Source: Dryocosmus kuriphilus (Eukaryota > Arthropoda > Insecta > Hymenoptera > Cynipidae). From it: a stretch of DNA of 64,000 nucleotides. The notes under the pieces are model-generated. The model worked only from the letters and a program-made list of their open reading frames with translations. It searched no databases and was not told where the DNA came from. This document shows, in pieces, positions 11,975-22,658 of this stretch; the first letter of the stretch is position 1, and each line of letters starts with the position of its first letter. Location: positions 82,773,786-82,837,785 of the forward strand of contig CM076196.1 of assembly GCA_038277395.1 (NCBI GenBank). The letters are read 5' to 3'. The position numbers and the translations under genes are program-made.

Positions 11975-13216
11975 TAAATATATAGGTAATATATATATAT
12001 TGAAACGGTGCATTTAGAACCCCCCTGACGTAGACTAACCCGAGTGACGTGAGAGTAAGAGAATGAGCGGGGTAGCCTATTTGTAAGGGGCTAGTGTGTG
12101 GGAGTACGAATGCAGCATCCCTCCCAGATCCATCTCTTACGTCACATACAGGAGTTTCTTCTCGTGAGCCGTTATAAAAAGGCGACTCACGAAGAGAAGA
12201 TCGCCAATCGGCGACTCAGAAGCGAGTCGTGAGCACCCAAAGCTCGAAAGGCAGTAGAGGGTGCAGATAGTTATACTGTCTGTAGCTGCTCCACGTCTTA
12301 GAGAAGGTGGACTCAGAGGAGGCAGGGCTACTGGTTGGACCAGTAGTACTGAGTCGACTCTGGGTTTTCCCGGAGATACCCTAAGACTTACAGGCCCTAG
12401 GTTCACTAGGTCTGTAAAGCTTCTCGTATCTCCTGCTCACCCTCGAAGAAGAGGCTTTTCCGACCCTTGCTAGTGCGTTCGGCGTGTGGGTGGGCTACTT
12501 GGTTGTACCGGGTAGACCTGATCCTCCGTGGATTCAAGAGCAAGTGTCAGAAAGCGTTGGTTAGACTTTATTAATTCGCTCCTGTAGTAACGCAGCCAAG
12601 GTATATCTGGTTCACTGGGTATTTCCGTTGACGCGTTACTACTTGAACCATTAATAGAATCTCCTAATAAGGGATAGCGACTTATAGATTCCATTAAATT
12701 GTTGTAAAAGGGCGACTTTTAGCATATTAAGTATGAGAGCGAGCCTATGGGACTAAATGTGAAAAATTAATACAAATGTGACATCGAATACAGCGCTTAG
12801 AAATTATTTAAATTGTGAGGGCACGAGACGCAAAGTACTGCGAGTCTAATATTAAGAAGAAAACAATTATCCGTGTATGATTTAACCTCGAGATTAGAAT
12901 TAAGATTATGTATTAGACTATAAGGTTTTTGAATAAATTGTTATGTGTGTGTCAAAAATATTCCAGAATTTTATTCTTTCTCTCGGCCGACCCCTTCACA
13001 TTACAATTACAATTAATACCAGATCAGATTGAAACGACCACAAAAAGTGTAGGGTCACATGTCTCAGATTCACCCATCCGATTTGTAGCCGGCCTGAACG
13101 GTGCTGAACTTTCCGGAACGGGTCGATGATGATATTCTCGTTGAGCTACTGGGCGAAACGCTAGTGGGTGAATATTGCAACATTAATAGCTAGTCCCTAT
13201 ACTACAAATAAAGTTA
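11975..13216. other. Unusually GC-rich block, possible LTR or retroelement remnant
   Basis: From about 12010 to 13190 the base composition is clearly richer in G+C than the surroundings. A TATAAAAAGGCG box sits at about 12174. A 7-bp inverted pair (CTCACGA/TCGTGAG) lies at 12187-12230. An AATAAATTG word sits at about 12932. On the - strand the block begins TGTTGCAATATTCACCC (13166-13182), the form expected for an LTR start, and includes AATAAAATTCTGG. Open frames at 12137-12406 and 12470-12694 (-) match no family I know. An LTR fragment is an inference only. No paired LTR or primer-binding site is visible. Confidence 0.35.
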
Positions 13217-14446
13217 CAGTATACCCTCGTTAACACAAACTCGAAGGGACCGGTTTGAGACTTCATGTTAAAATAATTCGCGTTATCGAGGTGGTAATAA
13301 AAATGGCCGAAAATACTTAATTATCATAGTTTAATTACATTCGATGTCAGGAGGACTTTTTTAGGATAATGATACCGGAAAAGTCCCACTTCATTTTAAA
13401 AAAATGTTTGCAAGTCCTATTTCATTTTTGGGACAAAGGTACAAGAAAAGTTCAATTTAATTTTTTTTCTTTAAAGTTTTGCACGTGTTCATAGGATTTA
13501 AATTCCGAAAAGGTCGTTTTTAAATCTAATTAACTGTTGGAACAAAGTCACAAAAAAAATTCAATTTAATTTTTTTTAAACATCTACAAGTGCTCATGGT
13601 ATTTATATCCTAAAAAATGACTGCTGAAATAGAACGAAGGTGCCAAAAAATTTCAAAACATGCCCTGTTTCAGTAGGAATTTTTTAGGACATAAATTCCA
13701 TGAGAGCACTTAAGCTTTGAAAAAAAAATAGCACTTTTCTAGTACTTTCATCCCAAAAATGAATTACTTTCAAAAATTAAAGAAAAATGAAGTGGGACTT
13801 TTCCGGCACTTTTGTCCTAAAAGAGTCCTCCTGAAACAGGAAATGTTTCAAACATTTTTGATACTTTAGTCCTATTTAAACAGTACTTTTTGGGGGCATA
13901 AATCTCATGTAGACTTGGAAAAAATGTTTCCATTTTGACTCTATAAGAAATTTTAAATGTTTTTAAGAGAAGTTGGTACTTAAGTACTGATTTGTCTCAT
14001 ACCCAACACTTTAATGAGACTTTATCCGGCATTCCAGTGGGAATTATTTTATTCGGGAATATTTTTACGCGCGTAAAGTGACTGTAATTATGTATAATTA
14101 TTAATTATAAATTTTTATAATTGTTAAAGAACTTTAACTAAAAAAACCGCTAACACCTACAAAAATATGTACACGATCTGACTAATTACGTTCAAGTTTC
14201 GTTTACACTTTTAGATAGTCACGCTCAAAGGACGTGTTTCAAATGTACATTTTCTAAAAATATGCAAGTGAAGATATTAAAACTATTGGTTTACAGAAGG
14301 GGGGAGGGATATTCCAGAACAAGAATTCTACTGTATAGAAATTACTTATACCAAGAAGTATGAACATGTCGTGTTAAGTGAAATAAAAGAGCTGATGTTA
14401 ACGGAAAGTTTGTTTTAAACGATTTGGTGTTAACGAGAGTTTACTT
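13217..14446. mobile_element. pogo/Tigger-like MITE flanked by TA
   Basis: The left terminus CAGTATACCCTCGTTAACAC (13217 on) pairs with the right terminus GTGTTAACGAGAGTTTACTT (to 14446). TA dinucleotides lie outside both ends (13215-13216, 14447-14448). Termini of the CAGT...CTCGTTAAC type with TA target sites are characteristic of the pogo/Tigger branch of Tc1/mariner. The 1.23-kb interior has no transposase frame. It hosts a separate foldback at 13348-13833. Confidence 0.75.
13348..13833. mobile_element. Foldback element nested in the pogo-like MITE
   Basis: The left arm CAGGAGGACTTTTTTAGGA (13348 on) is the inverted counterpart of TCCTAAAAGAGTCCTCCTG (to 13833). Further in, GGAAAAGTCCCACTTCATTTT pairs with AAAATGAAGTGGGACTTTTCC. 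The interior carries two more diverged copies of a GGACNAAAGTNC...AAAAGT motif, and a third half-unit continues to about 13920. No coding capacity is seen. Confidence 0.8.
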
Positions 14447-16446
14447 TAGTACATTCTACAGATCTTGGAAATTCGCTAGTTTTGTTAAAAGTTAGGGAAA
14501 TTTGAAAATATTGTTTAAAAATTAGGTGAAAAATATTACTTACGTTTGGAAGTTTCCACTGATGTGAAAGAATTGACGGCAGATTTGGGGATTTTCTCAT
14601 GTCATTAACATGAGAAAATTAAAATGAGAAAATCTCAAAAGTTGCAGTCAATTTTCTCAGTCAGGCTCAATCAGGCGCAATATTTTTCCACTACTAGGAA
14701 TTACAATGCATATTTCAAAAACGGGATAGCTATCCTATTCAAAACACCTAAAATTCTGCAATATTTGTGTGCATTTTAATTTAGTTTAATTGGAACCTTT
14801 TTATCGGGTATTGGGAACAGATTGAAATCTGTAAAATTTATAAATATTTAATGTTTAGAATAAACAGATTTTATAAGTTGTAAATATAACAGATTCTTTC
14901 TGCTACGTTAGCAGATGACTCTAACAGCAACTTTTCTGTAAATTTTACATATAGAGTTGTAAGATTAACAGATTTTATCTGTTATTGTAACATATTTTTT
15001 TGCTAGAATAGCAGAAATATCCAGCAGATTTGAATCTGTAACTTTAAAAGACTCATTTTTCTGCGTGTGGCATTTCCAACTGCAGGGGGATTTAGATGGT
15101 AACAATGTGCAACAGGTCTCAAATGATTCTTAGTCGAATGTCGATTGTAGATATGTACTGCAGCTTTTCTTTTAAAACGGTAAATTATAAGCCAGGGGGA
15201 AGGGTTCGGTGGAAAGCACTCACTCGATAATAACTTGATTCGCAGTAATTAGTTCGGAAGTTCATTTAATTGACTTTTGATTGGACCGAGATCGATCGAT
15301 GCGCGGATTCTCTGATGCAGATCTAAAAAACTATTATCTCGACAATTGGGGTTATCCGAATTTTCAAAATTTTAATATCTTTTCTATCTTAACTACTTAC
15401 TCTTCACTTTAATATAATACAAATGCAATGCTTAATAGTAATTAGAATTATTTCCCTTTGTGTTGCTGAATGCGAATTTGTATTCAACTTCGTATTTGGC
15501 AAACGGGTATAATTTCCTAATCTTATGAAGGGTATTTAGTATATTTTCAATTAAAAGTTATTAAATTGGTCTTTTTTTTTAAACAACAATTTTTCAAATG
15601 TAAATAAAAAGATATCAATGCAAATTACTGAGTTTTTACATTTTTCTTCAAAAAAATTGATCCTGGATAGTATGTGTCAAACACAGAATATCATCAAAAC
15701 GAATGAAACATTTTTTCGATATTCATAATTGTTATTTGTTGGTATCCATATTTTAATTTTACAATTTACAAGCATTAAAGCTAAAACCTTGTTAGACAAC
15801 TCGCGACTTGAAAACTTATATAGAATATTTAAATTACCATTAAAAATGGGTTTAAAGAATTGGGCTGTTAAAATAATTATTCATTTAATGATTCCAAGTC
15901 AAAGGAGTTTTTTAAATAGTATCTTGGAAAATGTTGCAAGAGTCGTAAAAATTAAATGGTTTATATAAAATACTGAAAGTTTTAAAATATTTTTGTGCTA
16001 ATTTTTTATAACATGTTGAGAACTTAAAATACCACTATAAACTATAATTTGTAATTTGTATAATTTGTAACATTATTTGCTAGTTTCATAATTTCCTTAA
16101 CAATACTTTCCCGGCTTAATTTTCACATAATTGATTCGATTTTAAATCATTTAATTTTTAAAATGTTTTGAAGATTACCTGAAAATTCTTAAAAACTGAC
16201 AGAAATTTTTTTTCGAAATAAAGTATTTTTTGAACCACCATAGTAATTCGTGATTTTATTTTTTTATATACAAGGGGGGAACTGTTGCTTGATCGAATGA
16301 CCTCAGAAAATTAGAAAACTTTGAAAAATGACAAAATGGCGGCGGTTTTTCTACAAATGTTGTAAAAGGATTTTCTCAAAAACCCCACTTTTAAAAATTT
16401 TAATTCTTTCAGGGGTAACTTACTGGTAATGTTTACTACACATCCA
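14447..16446. other. Gene-free stretch with palindrome and CAGATT-type repeat
   Basis: ATTTTCTCATGT...ACATGAGAAAAT forms a 12-bp hairpin at 14594-14621. At 14820-15065 an array of AACAGATTTTATCTG and TAGCAGA words repeats the composition of the 10555-10720 block. The rest (15066-16446) is AT-rich with no recognisable feature. The open frame at 15729-15968 has no known domain. Confidence 0.55.
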
Positions 16447-16890
16447 CTGAGTTTCGCTCCTGTTAAACCACTAATTTACATTCAAATTTTGTTTAAAAAT
16501 AAAAATGTATGATTTCTTCAAAATCACTAGCCAAAAGGGGAAAATCTCTAGAGGATAATATTGTTCGGTTAAAATTTCTAAGAAATAGTTTGCACTTTTT
16601 CATTATTCGGTATAGCACTATATAAATGTAGCGTCTCGCAGAGTTTATACCAATTTGCACTGGTTATTCTTTCGTTCCAATTTTGAAAGTATTTGTGTTT
16701 TCACGCAGTTACTTTTCGTAAAAGAAAGCCAATGGAAGGAGTTAACAATTTTGTTTGAATTTGAAGCTAACCATTATTATCCTCTAGACATTTGTCCTTT
16801 TTGGCTTTTGATTTTCGAAAAAATCATATATTTTGATTTAAAAAGAAAATAATTTTCAATGTGAAGCATTGATTTACCAGGAACGAAACG

Positions 16891-16892
<2 letters not shown>
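16447..16892. mobile_element. Foldback element ending at an AT microsatellite
   Basis: The left arm (about 16447-16570) is the inverted partner of the right arm (about 16765-16892). The best block is ATCTCTAGAGGATAATA against TATTATCCTCTAGACAT, and arm similarity continues outward to GTTTCGCTCCTG / CAGGAACGAAAC. Total arm length is about 120 bp with scattered mismatches. The open frame at 16655-16852 is simply one arm read through and is not a gene. Confidence 0.75.

Positions 16893-16956
<64 letters not shown>
16890..16956. repeat. (AT)n microsatellite
   Basis: About 67 bp of almost pure AT dinucleotide repeat, interrupted once by TTATATAAA near 16917. It abuts the outer end of the foldback at 16447-16892. 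Confidence 0.95.
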
Positions 16957-16959
<3 letters not shown>

Positions 16960-16974
16960 GAAAATAGGCGTTTA

Positions 16975-17295
16975 GAAGGTCAAAATATAAATTTGACTTT
17001 TTCTCATAGAAGGACACTTTTTAAAAACTTTTCTTTGGCCAGGAAGAAAGTTTATTTTTTTTTCTTAAAGAACCTTATTGACAAAAATAAGTTTTAAGTG
17101 CTCCGGTATACCCAATGACGCTTGCTCACGCGCTCTGATGTTCGAAACGACTATTTTCATCAATGAAAAATTTAAATTTTACTATTTAATCGCAAGGTTC
17201 TTAAAGGGAAAAACCTAAAGCTTTCTTTTTTGTTAAAAACAATTTTTTTAAGACTACCCTTCTATGAGAAAAAGTCAAATTTATTTTTGGCCTTC
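16975..17295. mobile_element. Foldback element with about 110-bp arms
   Basis: GAAGGTCAAAATATAAATTT plus GACTTTTTCTCATAGAAGG (16975-17015) is the inverted partner of CCTTCTATGAGAAAAAGTC plus AAATTTATTTTTGGCCTTC (17255-17295). Similarity continues inward through TTCTTTCTTA-type and TTAAAGAACCTT blocks to about 17085 and 17185. No coding capacity is seen. Confidence 0.8.
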
Positions 17296-17510
17296 ATTTT
17301 TGAAGGTCAAATATTTATTTTTTCAAAAAATGGTTACGATCAGTGAGAAGGGCGTGGAAAGACCTATCGAAAATGTAGTAGAAAACATAATTTGTCCATG
17401 GCCTTCATTTTTGAAGGTCAAATATTTATTTTTTCAGAAATGCTTTCGATCAATGGAAAGGACGTGAAAAAACCTAACGAAACTGTACTAGACAAAAAAA
17501 TTGTATAGCT
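17289..17510. repeat. Two-copy tandem repeat, 111-bp period
   Basis: GGCCTTCATTTTTGAAGGTC starts at 17289 and again at 17400. Both copies continue with AAATATTTATTTTTTCA, then CGATCARTGRRAAGG, CGTGRAAARACCTA and CGAAA. The first 16 bases after GG (CCTTCATTTTTGAAGG) form a hairpin that reuses the arm end of the foldback to its left. The tandem therefore probably arose from that element. Confidence 0.9.
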
Positions 17511-18888
17511 TTTAGAGAGTTAAAATTTCTCGAATTAGATGATATCCATGAAAATCACAAAAATTACACCCCCTTCTTCTTGATAATTATTTACCCAAAT
17601 GACATTTTTGTACCAAAGCAAACAAGATTTAAAAAATGTATTCTAAATTTATCTTAAAAAAACAACATATCTACTAACAATAAGAAATATTTCGTATTTC
17701 GCAATTTATCAATAAGTCAAAGAAAACATCAAATTTCATTCTTTATGTAATATCAAAAAAAAATATAACATCATCTTGAGTTCGTTGAACTCAGAATTTT
17801 ATATGGGTTTTGTTTCTATTTAAGAAAAAAAGTGTGTCAATTGTTTTAACGGAATTAGTATAATTTAAGCAGCTAATGTATAAATGTCTTAGCTGGGAAG
17901 ATTGATTTTTCTGTTTCCCCATATACACATTTTTTTATGAAAAAAAAATTATGGCGTCATCTATAGTATTCCTATTCCTCCCGATAAATAATCACAGCAC
18001 GAAGGATGGTAAATGCAAAACTAGTAGGTAAACTTGAAAAATGCATTTTATGGAAGAGCGAACAAACATTTCAATTTTTCAAGTTTTGATTTAAAAACTT
18101 TAACTTAATATCTGCGATTAAACTGTGAAGAAAAATCTTTAAATAATTAATTGATTCACGAGAAAAAATGCATGCAAACCCAAACAACTCAACTGATTTT
18201 ACAATCCTGTTTCCATTTTTTCTTTGTTGTTCTTATCTTACTATTTTTAAAAATGTTGTTATCAATAATATCTGTATTTACAGAGATTTGGGTTGACATG
18301 CAACTTAAAATATTTTTTTTTTTAAATATGTACCTATGCTTGAAAGTAGATTTCTTAATCGAAAAATAATTTTCGTTTCTGACAAATCTTTTAGTTTAAG
18401 AGCCTGTCTCTGGAAATTTTCGATTAAAATATTGAAATATGAGAGTGGCAAGGAATCATTTTCCACTGACAATGTTCTTTTGGCCCCAGGCATTCATTTC
18501 GTACAGATGCGTCGTACTTTCAGCTATGCCAAGCTATGGCACATATTTCTCTCTTTTTCTCCCTCGCTCTCTTATTCTCTGCTCCACTCGTCCATCCCTT
18601 TTCTGTTTCGAGTGCACGTTTATTGCAGCAGACTCAGGGAATACATACTCACAGAGATTCGCAAATATTTCTGTGAAAAACGGACAGACCGTACGTTACT
18701 AGTTACTACCAACTCATTAGAAACTCGGTTAACAGAATTTATACCCTAAATGAGGAACTCTGAAATCTCTTGTTTGGGTGTTGAAGCGCATAAACTCGTC
18801 AACTTATATTGTTTGGAAATTTTCAATTTCAGTTTCAGTTTTACATACATCTACTCCCACTGAAATTTATTTTGGTTTTCGTTTACAT
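17511..18888. other. Gene-free AT-rich stretch
   Basis: No gene, RNA or strong repeat is recognised. Overlapping open frames at 18336-18749 and 18439-18702 lie in a slightly more pyrimidine-rich patch (TTTCTCTCTTTTTCTCCC near 18547). They have no domain and no splice context that I can support. Confidence 0.5.
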
Positions 18889-21278
18889 TTTTACATTCTC
18901 ATCTCAATGAGAAGGTATTAGTTTTATGTGAAAACTGACTTTCGTGGATTTCATGAAATCTCGACGTTTCATGACCCCCTGAATCCGAAAAAACAGGTTT
19001 TACGTTGGTGTCTGACTGTCGTTGTCGTTTAGCACGATAACTTTCGAAGGACTTCTCGGATTGGATTGCGCTTTGTCATACTTCTTTAAGGCGTAAAAAG
19101 TAACGACGAGTTCGTTAACCAGCGGTTTTTGACCAACGGTTATGGTTTTATCCATCCAAAACTGTTTTCACAAAATCAAAAAATCCATTTACCGGTTAAA
19201 ACTATGCGAGATACAGAAAATATGTATATAACAAAAATTGTTTATCTTAAAAAAATCTACGAATTTTTTTTAACCGTTTTTTTATAAAGTACACGGTTTT
19301 TGTTTTAATCGAGAAAGCGTTATTAAAAATGAAAAACTGTGGTTTCCCGCCAAAATATTCAAGATACGAAAAAAATAATAATAAATAAATTTGTTTGCCT
19401 CAAAAAGATCTATAAATTTTGCTTCAACCGTTTTTTGTTAAATGCACGGTTTTGGTTTTAATTGAGAAAACGCTATTAAAAAATCAAAAATTCAAATTTT
19501 CCGTTAAACTATGCAAGATACGACAAAAATTATAATAAACAAAGATGTTTAACTCAAAAAGATCTACAAATTTTCTTTCTATAATTTTTTCTTAGAGACG
19601 CATAGTTTTTTTTAGTTATTCGTGAAATACGTTATTAAATATAAAGAAATCCATTTTTCAGGAAAACTATGCAAGATACGAAAAAAAAAAAACTGTATAT
19701 TATGCAACAGAATTTTTGTTCACCTTGAAAAAACCTACGAATTTACTGAAACGCATTTTTCTATCCAACACATAGTTTATTCATGAAAGGACGAGTTTGT
19801 TAAACAGCCACTTTTGACTAATGGTTATGGTGTTATCCATCAAAAAAATGTTTTTACAAAAACAAAAAATCCATATTTCGGCTAAACTATACGAGATACA
19901 AGAAAATATATATGAAAGTAAAATTGTTCGTCTCAAAAAAATCTACAAATTTTGCGTTAACCGTTTTTTGATACAATGCACGGCTTTTGTTCATTTTAAT
20001 CGAGAAAACGTTATTAAAAATGAAAAACTGTGGTTTCCCACCCAAAAAATATTTATAGATACGAAAAATCGAATGATAATAAACAAAATTGTTCAGCTCA
20101 AAAATGGATCTACAAAATTTAATTAAACTATTTTTTGCGAAGCGCGAGTAAAATGCACCGTTTTTTTTTGGTTTAATTAAAATATATCGAAAAAACGCTA
20201 AAATTAAAAAATCAAAAAAAATTCAAATTTCCTGCGAAAATATGCAAGATACAAGGAAATTAAGGCAGACAACACGGCGCTAATCAAAAATATCCATTTT
20301 AATATTTGATAATTAATTTAATTAATTGAGTAAATGTAATCAAGAAATAAATACTTTCAATCTTAATATTTTTCAACTTGTAAAAAATATATTTATGTTT
20401 TTTACATTCTCATCTCATAATGAACAAAGTTGTTCAACTCAAAAAGATCTACAAAATTGCTTTCTATAATTTTTTTGTAAAAGACGCATAGTTTTTGAGT
20501 TATTCGAGAAATATGTTACTAAATATAAAAAACAGTATCCACTTTTCAGCAAAAATATGCAAGATATGAGAAAATATGAAGAAGCAGAATTGTTCGCATT
20601 GGAAAAAGCTACAAAATTTTTATTTTTTTGATAACACTCATCGCTTTACTTTTATAAATCAAAAGCCTGCATTGTAAAAAATTCGAAAAATCACAAAAAA
20701 AATTTACTAATCTACAATGGATTTAAAAAAAATTTACAAATTTTAATTGTCGAGCGCGAAGCGCGAGTGTTGTTATAAGAATGTATTTTAAGAACCGAAA
20801 TCCTGCATTGTGAAAATTTGGAAGATCACAAAATAAACTTTACCATTCTACAATGAAAAAAAAATTAGGTGTCGAGCGCGAATCGCGAGTATCATGATGA
20901 GAATGTATTCCTTAAGGTCGATAGAGCCTTAAGTAAAAAAATTTCTTTTGTAATTTTTAATAAAATTTAAATTTAATAATTTCATCAGAAAAATGTAGGT
21001 GGTTTGAAAGATTAAGATAAAAATTACCAAATTACACTGATCAATGGTTTGATCTTTAATTTAAAGGTTAATAACCTATCGAGCGCGAAGCGCGAGTGCC
21101 GTAAGACGTGCGCCATAGGCGCGCTCATACTTCGCGCGAAGCGCGGCGAGTACGTAGCTCAAGGTGAACAACGTATCGAGCGCGAAGCGCGAGTGCCATC
21201 AGACGCGCGCCCTAGGCGCGCTCATACTTCGCGCGAAGCGCGTGATGAGAATGTGCCCGCGAAGCGGGCAGATTTTTT
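18889..21278 (+). mobile_element. GC-hairpin repeat element, copy B (long, internally duplicated)
   Basis: The left end is TTTTTACATTCTCATC then GAGAAGGTATTAG (18889 on). The right end is TGATGAGAATGT followed by hairpin GCCCGC-GAA-GCGGGC (21255-21269) and AGATTTTTTT. At 2.4 kb it is about twice the length of copies A and C. The segment with GGTTATGGTTTTATCCATC...AAAAAATCCAT occurs at about 19137 and again at about 19823, so the copy carries an internal duplication or nested insertion. Marker words (ATCTACAAATTTT type) recur at roughly 150-215-bp spacing. GC stem-loops GAGCGCGAAGCGCGAG lie at about 20752, 20873 (one base changed), 21080 and 21177, and CGCGCCCTAGGCGCG near 21206. No functional protein is seen. 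Confidence 0.85.
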
Positions 21279-21386
21279 TAATGAGGGAGAGACTTGTTAA
21301 TGTATATAATTCATTACAGTTAAAGACTGTGTTTATGTAGATGTATTATTTAATAAGAAAAACTTTAAAGAAATTCGAAAAATATT

Positions 21387-22658
21387 TTTTACATTATCAT
21401 CAGAGAAGGTATTAGATTTTGTAAAATTTGACTTTCGCGGATTTCATGAAATCGCCACGTTTTGAGACCTCTTGAATCCGAAAAAAACGGTTTTTACGAC
21501 GGTGTCTGTCTGTCTGTTGTCGTCGTCGTTGTCGTCGTTGGCGTCTTTGACGTTGTCGTCGTCTGTGGTCGCGATAACTTTCGAAGGACTAATCGGATTG
21601 GGTTGCGCTTTGGCACACTTCTTTAAAGCGTAAAAATTAAGGACAAATTCGTTAACGAGCTACTTTTGACCAACGGTTATGGTTTTATCTATCAAAAACG
21701 GTTTTCACAAAATCAAAAAATCCATTTTCCGGCTAAACTATGGGAGATACAAAAAAAATGTAAGACAGTAAAATTGTTCATCTCAAAAAAATCTACAAAT
21801 TTTGCCTTAACCATTTTTTGATAAAATGAATGGTTTTTGTTTTAATCAAGAAAACGCTATTAAAATTAAAGAACTCTGGTTCCTGTCAAAATATTCAAGA
21901 TAAAAAAAAAATGGCAAAGAACAGGGTTGTTCATTTCAAAAAGATCTACAAATTTTGTTTTAACCATTCTTTGATAAAATGCACGGTTTTCGTTTTAATC
22001 GATAAAACGTTATTAAAAATTTAAAATTTAAAATTTCCCGCCAAACTATGCAAGGTACGAAAAAATGATAATAAATAAAGTTGTTCACCTCAAAAAGATC
22101 TACAAATTTGCTTGTATCACTTTTTTGATCAGATGCGTAGCTTTTGAGTTATTCGTGAAATATGTTATGAAATATAAAAAAAACCACTTTTCAGCAAAAC
22201 TATGCAAGATATGAGAAAATATTAACAAGCAGAATTGTTCACCTTGGAAAGAGCTACAAAATTTATTTATAAGACTCATCGTTTTACTTTTAAGAATCGA
22301 AATCCTCTATTGTGAAAATTTGTAAAATCACTAAAAAACTTTACCAATCTACAATGTGTTTTAAAAAAATGTAATTATCGAGCGCGAAGCGCGAGTGTCA
22401 TGATGAAAATGTATTCCTTAAGGGCGATAGAGCTTTAAGTAAAATAATTTCTTTTGTAATTTTTAATTTAAAAGTTTATACGATCTATAAACACCGAGCG
22501 CGTAGCGCTAGGTGAATAATCTATCGAGCGCGAAGCGTGAGTGCCGTAAATAACGTATTGAGCACGAAGCGCAAGTGCCAACAGTCGCGCAACCTAGGCG
22601 CGCTCATACTTCGAGCGAAGCGCGCGATGAGAATGTGCCCGCGAAGCGGGCAGATTTT
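21387..22658 (+). mobile_element. GC-hairpin repeat element, copy C
   Basis: The left end is TTTTTTACATTATCATCA then GAGAAGGTATTAGA. The right end is GATGAGAATGT followed by GCCCGC-GAA-GCGGGC (22637-22651) and AGATTTTTT. A GTCGTCGTCGTTGTCGTCG tract lies at about 21517. Internal repeats with the marker ATCTACAAATTTTG are spaced about 153 bp apart (near 21790, 21943, 22097, 22250). GC stem-loop words lie at about 22379, 22525 and 22560, and ACCTAGGCGCGC near 22591. It begins only about 110 bp after copy B ends, in the same orientation. Confidence 0.85.

Noticed and set aside
18336..18749. Longest non-element open frame (137 codons) and overlapping 87-codon frame
   Set aside because: Two frames overlap in the same patch, neither shows a domain, signal peptide pattern or splice context; consistent with chance in a pyrimidine-rich segment.
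21049..21300. Open frame of 83 codons at the right end of GC-hairpin copy B
   Set aside because: Its Arg/Ala/Glu-rich protein is just the GC stem-loops (GAGCGCGAAGCGCGAG) read through; no domain, and it ends with the element.
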